From Thalassia testudinum (taxonomy: Eukaryota; Streptophyta; Magnoliopsida; Alismatales; Hydrocharitaceae), in the NCBI GenBank assembly GCA_037157565.1, contig JAZHRO010000073.1, forward strand, positions 95,768,001 through 95,832,000: a stretch of 64,000 bases of DNA, given 5' to 3'. Below the pieces are notes generated by a model, which had not been told where the DNA came from, did not search any database, and worked only from the letters and a program-made list of their open reading frames with translations. Below are positions 59,222 to 64,000 of this stretch, in pieces (the first letter of the stretch is position 1; each line of letters starts with the position of its first letter). A program made the translations under genes and the position numbers.

Positions 59222-60675
59222 TCATCTAAAAAGGAATTAAAGGTGGGTTTATTTTGAGAGTCCTCATAGAAGCTAGCAAACTCAAAGGTAAATGCCTGAA
59301 GTGTGTTTATAGGGTGAAGAAAATCTGAGTCAAGAAAAGATTCAAATTCTGGGTTGTAGTCACTCTTGACAGTTTTTGGTTTTTATTCCTGAGGATCGAA
59401 AAGAAATGATTCCATCTCAATGGAACCTGAATTTAAATCAATGTTCTCGGGAATAGTGACCTCAAAGTCAGAGTTGAAGAATGGATCATGTGAGTTGAGG
59501 TCATAGATTGGCTTGTAGTCATCAGGAAACAATGGTTCGCTGAAATCATAGTAAGATTCAAAATCGTTGGAGAAATTGTGAGAATCAAGTTCTAAATTTG
59601 ATTCGAGATCAAGGGTTCCACCACATAGTAAATCACAAGATGTAGACTCAGCAACCTTACTTGGGTCTAACCTATTTGTAGATTCTGAGCTTAAAATGGT
59701 GTCCCTATTGCGTCTGGGCTCGAGTTCTAGGCTTGTAGGAATGACCCAATCAAAACCCCACTCTTCCAACTCAGTTTCTGTATTGTAGATTGGCGTGACT
59801 TCCAAAAAATCAATCTGTATCTCTGAGGATGTTGGAGAGGTACATTCATCAAAAAAAGGCCCAGAATCATAATCTAAATTCAAACTTTGATTTTCGTCAT
59901 ATAGGGCCTTGTAATTATCCCAAGAAGATTCAGATCGAGCTTCTAGGTTAATGTTGTGGGTTGAATTACTTGAATCTAGGTCAAAATTGCCTTCGGGGGT
60001 CACCTTATCAGAGTAAGGGGCAGGATTTAGACCCTCGAGAGGTTCTAATTCAATCTCATTATTACAGGAGTCTAAGAATTCTATGCTTGGCAAAGTAGAG
60101 TTTTGGTTTTCTTGGGCTGGCTCAAAATCATGTTCACTAGCAATTGGGATCTCCCAAACTATTTCAGGATTAGGCATATCATATTCCATCTGGGTTGGGA
60201 ATCCACAGCAACCTTGTCTCTCAAACCTGGGATTTGGGAAATTATGATGACCCTCAATAGTATTCCAAGATGTTTCATTAACTATTTGGGGCATCTACGG
60301 ATATTTTTGATCGATAACTTGTTTTAACAATTTCATCATTTCTTCTAGCGTTTCAAGATCATCTTGGTGTTTTTCCCAAAGTACAGAATTTGTCATGCAT
60401 TGGAGATATTCAAAGTTATGCAATTTTTCTATCTCGATGTATCCTGTTATGAGAACATCCCTGGTTGATCCATTTGTTGCTTCTTTTAATAACAATTAGG
60501 CACAGTTTATGATGAAGGTTGTTGTTGTTGATACATTAACCTGAATGTCTTCAATTGGTTTTGAGGTTTTGTAATCAATCTCATAAAATCTAAGGGCAGC
60601 CTCAACCATTCTATCTCTCATGGATCTTTGTGATTCAGGTTTCTTCAATAGTTTTCCTAAGTAGCCAGGCTGCAT
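59222..60675 (-). pseudogene. P5 acidic reading frame, main part (broken, cut by P7)
   Basis: I do not recognise this protein. From ATG 60675 (MQPGYLGKLLKKPESQRSMR, basic) one frame runs to the P7 insertion, broken by TAG at 60496-60498, TAG at 60295-60297 and TAA at 59383-59385. After the basic start comes a helical acidic part (DDLETLEEMMKLLKQVIDQ). A long stretch rich in Asp, Glu, Ser, Asn and Tyr follows (YDSGPFFDECTSPTSSEIQ, FESYYDFSEPLFPDDYKPIY). It continues in phase at 50133-49863. It has no enzyme motif. It stands in the same place as the frames of P1, P4 and P7, but its start is basic rather than Tyr/Pro-rich. Confidence 0.65.
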
Positions 60676-60699
60676 TTTTGAATCAGATGGTGGAATCAA

Positions 60700-61850
60700 A
60701 ATGTAGAATCAAAATTCAAGTTTAGAATGAAGTGATTTGATCTGAAGAAGATTTCCAAGAAAATCTGTATGTGTGTTCTAAATAGAAGGGATGAGGGACT
60801 AGATGTGGTATTGACCCAATTAAGGCACCGAAAGATTTTTGGATGACTATAGAGGTTCAGGGCGGATGATACCCCTAGAACAGAAAGTTGTCCACTTGAG
60901 AATTACCTAGGCAACCAGGAAGCGAGAGTCCCGTAAAGACCCCTACATGGTAGAGCACCCCCACGGGTTACAGGGTTTCCCCCACCCAACCTTCCTTGTC
61001 ACTAAGGGTCCAGGTAGACCAGAATGGATAAGTTGACCTCTTAAATCTACCAGTTTTATGTCCTAATTTGTGCCTTTGTTTTCACTTGAATTAGCAGTTG
61101 ATTTGACTTGTGATCTAATTTGGAGGTTGGTTGGCCTACAATGTAGTCCAACTTTGCCTGACCTGCCCTAAAGATGGCAGAATAAACTTCTAGGTCAAGA
61201 CCTAGAAATCACCCTTATTTGACTCCCCGGTTATTAGGTCCAAAGATTTTAGAGTTCAAGTGAGTTTAGAGACTGATTTTATGGTTTTTCTTGATTAGAT
61301 CTTTTGAAACAAGGGCTTGGGGAGTACACAAATGCGGGTGGGGTTGGTTCTTTTTATGCAGGCAAGTGTGAACTAGCACTCCAAAAACCCTAAAAATTGA
61401 AACCCCAATTGGTTCTATTACCAAGTCCACTTTGATCATTAGAAATGTTCTCCTTGGACTTCAAACAAGAAGTGCGTAGTCCAAGAAGATTAGACATTAA
61501 GCGTAGCCCTAATAGGTACAAGAAATTTGGGATGGGATCTCTAAACAGATTCACTTCAACTTCAATGAGTTTTGAAAAAAAAAAATTTGTAAATCAGGAA
61601 ACTTGCCTTTTAAATGATAATTACTATGAAATAAGGCAGGTGATTCCAAATTGATTGTTTCCTTTTTATCTTCCCAAGATTAACAGGTTGATTACGGAAG
61701 AATAGAGAAGTTACCTTCCCTGGAGTGGTTGATTTGCACGGAACATCTCTTCGTGAGGTACCTCGCAAAATCACAACAAAGCAAATAGGGCAAGTTTGTG
61801 CTCAAATATAATCAAATAGTGCAGCAAATAGTGGTGAATTGCGGGTTGCT
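60700..61850 (-). other. P5 untranslated leader
   Basis: No gene is seen. The short plus frame 61445-61654 has no family features. Confidence 0.55.
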
Positions 61851-61867
61851 CCCCTGCAACGGTGCCA
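61851..61867 (-). other. P5 primer-binding site
   Basis: On the element strand it reads TGGCACCGTTGCAGGGG, a tRNA-Asp complement with two mismatches, four bases from the LTR. Confidence 0.82.
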
Positions 61868-61871
61868 AAAA

Positions 61872-62606
61872 TGTTATCGCGGCAAGATCGATGTTTAAAT
61901 AATCGCACTGTAGTATAATTGAAATTCCTTTGAAAACAAATAAAATTTTATTACTCAAAAAGATTCTGAGGTTGAACATAGGACGCAAATGGAATTCACA
62001 CACTAAACTTAGCAACTAATGCAAATTGAACACAAAATATTACCCAAAAACTAATTAGGAATGTAGATCATGAGTATATGAAGAGTAAAAAGAAATTTAG
62101 ATAAAATAATGGCGATTTGAATCACCAATTTACTTAAATCAACTAAAGGAGGGAATAGGAATTTAGACGTCTGATTTTGCAACCAGACGTCTTAAATGAC
62201 TTTGGCTATAGTCCCTTTCTTTGATTCTTGTCTACGTGCCTTTTCTTTTCTTCTCTTTCTCTTTGATTTCCCTTTTCCTCTTCTTCTTCTCTATCTCTGA
62301 TTTGCTTCTTCTTTGCTCCTTCTTCTTCTTCTGAGTCTTCCTTTCTCTTCCTATTTAGCCCTTTGGCAGTCCTTCTCTTCTTCTTCTTCTCTTCCTTTCT
62401 CTTCCTTAGGCTTTCAACTCCTCTGACCCTTCTACCTTCTGAATCCAACTAAGTGTCAGAGCCAAACTCTCCTGGGGAAAAACCCCCCTACCCCCGTGCC
62501 ACTCACTTCTCTCTTTCTCTCTTTCTATTTCAGTCTTGCTCTTCCAAAGCCTCAGCCAGTCGGGTAATCGAACCTATCGCATACCCGGGTCCAGGCTCAC
62601 CGGCAT
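61872..62606 (-). repeat. P5 5' LTR, broken off
   Basis: It matches 35303 to about 36040 of the 3' LTR and then stops at GGCATGT. GTAGTATA (61910-61917) is the tRNA-like box. A perfect inverted repeat AGACGTCTG / CAGACGTCT with a 10-base loop lies at 62165-62192. About 680 bases of LTR are missing. Confidence 0.85.
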
Positions 62607-63752
62607 GTGTGGTAAGTGAGGAGTAAAGTCAGGTGGGTAGTCGGGTCGACCAGGTTCGCAGGGATAATGTCACGGATGAGTCCGGTGAAGGGGGAGGAGG
62701 ACCTCACCCTCTGTGTTGGAGGTGAACAACTACAGGAAATTATTCAATTTATGCACATGAAAGTGCCCCTTCGTTTCCGAGGTGGGACTAAATGTCCTAC
62801 CTACCTTTTGCTCACACAGTAGTAGGTGTGTGGCCAAATTGGCAAGGCCGCAGCTGCTGAAGCCTTCACTTGAGGGCTTGGACAACTGCATGCCTCTATT
62901 CCGTGTAGCCTGGGACTAGGGCTTGGGTGTAGCAAGGCTTGGAGCATCTTGGAGCTTTGTTGAATCTCGGTAGCAATGGCAGGCATTGACTTACTACCTG
63001 AAATCAAGAACAAGGGCCTTATGGCTGCATCAGAATGCTCAGCAGTATCGTCATGGCATGGCGAATGTAATGGTGGCCGTGGCATGGAGCGAGGGCGGCT
63101 GTGGTGGCGTGCCTAGGGTGTACTGTGTGTGTGTGAGTGGGTGCATTCGAAGAGGTGTTTGGGTGGACGATGGAGTGAATAGAATGATGGGATATGATCA
63201 GGAAGGTGCGGTGGAGGTTGTGGGGTGGTCGGCAAGGTGGATGGAGGTGTGTAGCGATGGGAACACCTCGCCGGAGGTATCGCTAGATATGGAGGAGATG
63301 ACGGTGTTCGGGGGCATCAGTGGTCGATTTTAGGAAATAGAGCGAGAGGAAGAAAGTGTGAGATAGAGAGAATCTAAGGCCCTACTTCTTAGGGATGAAA
63401 GGGACAGAGATACTACGCTGGTGTCGTTGTCGGATGCGGGGAGGACGAACCTCCATAGGAGAGGCAACAACGAAGACGAGGTAGGAACGACATCGGAGGG
63501 TATTGCGCGACGCAGAAGATGGTGAGAGTGATAACCCTGGCACTGGTATTGTGGTTGGGCAATGAGAAAGCTATGGAGAGGCTGTTAGAGTTTGCAGAGA
63601 CTTGCAGCCGGAGGGGAGAGAGGAGTATGCGAGATTCCGGCCCAATTTCAAGCTGAGGAGAATCAGTTGGATCTGGGGCTTCCTAAATAGGTCTTCAAAG
63701 AAGCTTTTTTGCTTGGAAGTCAAGTGGTGCAGAGCTTGTCGCCTTGGTTTTA
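62607..63752. other. Unassigned sequence, no gene seen
   Basis: This is G-rich sequence on the plus strand with several open frames (62801-63085 minus, 62986-63333 plus) that show no family motif. The base make-up resembles LTR interiors elsewhere here, but I found no partner copy in the window. Confidence 0.4.
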
Positions 63753-64000
63753 AGTTCTAGACGTTGTAGTAAAAAAAAGAGATGCTACCATTTTATAATT
63801 TATTACTCAGAATTAAAAGTTTCCCGAGGTCGAACTCAAGGAGAAACTATGAGTCCAGAAGCATATGAATTCACAATATAGAGTTTTACAAAAATTAAGA
63901 AAAAGGGGAGAGAGAAAGAGAGAGAGCAAAAATTCTCTTCTTGGCTTTTTCTTCTTCTCTCTTCTTCCCTTCAGCCAACTCTCTTCTTCAGCTTGTCTTC
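63753..64000 (-). repeat. Possible U5 end of another minus-strand LTR
   Basis: GACGTTGTAGTA (near 63752), TTTATTACTC and GAGGTCGAACTCAAGGAG occur in the same order and spacing as at the start of the P5 LTRs, and a CT-rich tract follows. No PBS is visible to the left, and the other end is outside the window. Confidence 0.35.

Larger units (their letters stand above)
35303..62606 (-). mobile_element. P5: non-autonomous LTR element, minus strand, carrying P6 and P7
   Basis: The 3' LTR is 35303-36720 and the 5' LTR 61872-62606 (cut short). The interior lies at 36721-37578, 48841-50133 and 59217-61871, between inserted P6 and P7. It has a PBS, a leader, an acidic frame, an internal purine tract and a hairpin plus polypurine tract, but no gag-pol. 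It is inserted in P2 at GCCATAC. The right-hand duplication cannot be checked because the 5' LTR breaks off. Confidence 0.88.

Overview
This window is heterochromatic nuclear DNA of a flowering plant. It consists almost entirely of transposable elements nested inside one another. I see no intact host gene, tRNA, rRNA or CRISPR array. The plant assignment rests on Athila-type Ty3/gypsy gag-pol remnants, on primer-binding sites that fit the 3' end of plant tRNA-Asp, and on a plant L1-type LINE. The species cannot be read from the sequence.

I name the elements P1-P8 by order of appearance. P1 (1-7849, +) is a non-autonomous LTR element whose 5' LTR is cut by the window edge. Positions 7850-8736 hold no gene. 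A decayed LINE (8737-12828, -) follows. P2 (-) is the oldest host element: its LTR starts at 12829, is split by P3, resumes at 34122-34500, and its interior runs to 35302, where P5 interrupts it. P3 (14045-34121, +, TSD GATCT) is an Athila-like gag-pol element. Its integrase is split by P4 (21891-29880, -, TSD CATGG), a complete non-autonomous element. P5 (35303 to about 62606, -) is another non-autonomous element. It contains P6 (37579-48840, +, TSD GTTAC), an Athila-like element that lost RNase H, integrase and the start of its 3' LTR. It also contains P7 (50134-59216, -, TSD AGGGC), a non-autonomous element that itself carries P8, a solo LTR of the P4 family (52557-54279, TSD CCCCC). The deepest chain is P2 > P5 > P7 > P8. 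Positions 62607-64000 are mostly unassigned, with a possible further LTR edge at the right end.

The most interesting content is a parasite-like system. P1, P4, P5 and P7 lack gag-pol, but each carries one long reading frame in that place. It starts Tyr/Pro/Asp-rich or basic, has a possible coiled-coil stretch, then a long acidic region, and in P4 a hydrophobic end. All copies are now broken by in-frame stops. These elements share small replication-related modules with the gag-pol element P3 although their LTRs differ: a tRNA-Asp primer-binding site; a U5 segment complementary to the 5' half of tRNA-Asp; an internal purine tract with a hairpin just after the coding region; and a hairpin directly before the 3' polypurine tract. 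P1 and P3 also share LTR ends, leader and 3' region, so P1 looks like a passenger that P3-type proteins could mobilise.

All coding frames are degenerate through stops, frameshifts, a lost catalytic Asp in the P6 reverse transcriptase, and insertions. Long open frames inside the GC-rich LTRs are not treated as genes. Coordinates of LTR ends joined to a matched target-site duplication are exact; other element limits are approximate.
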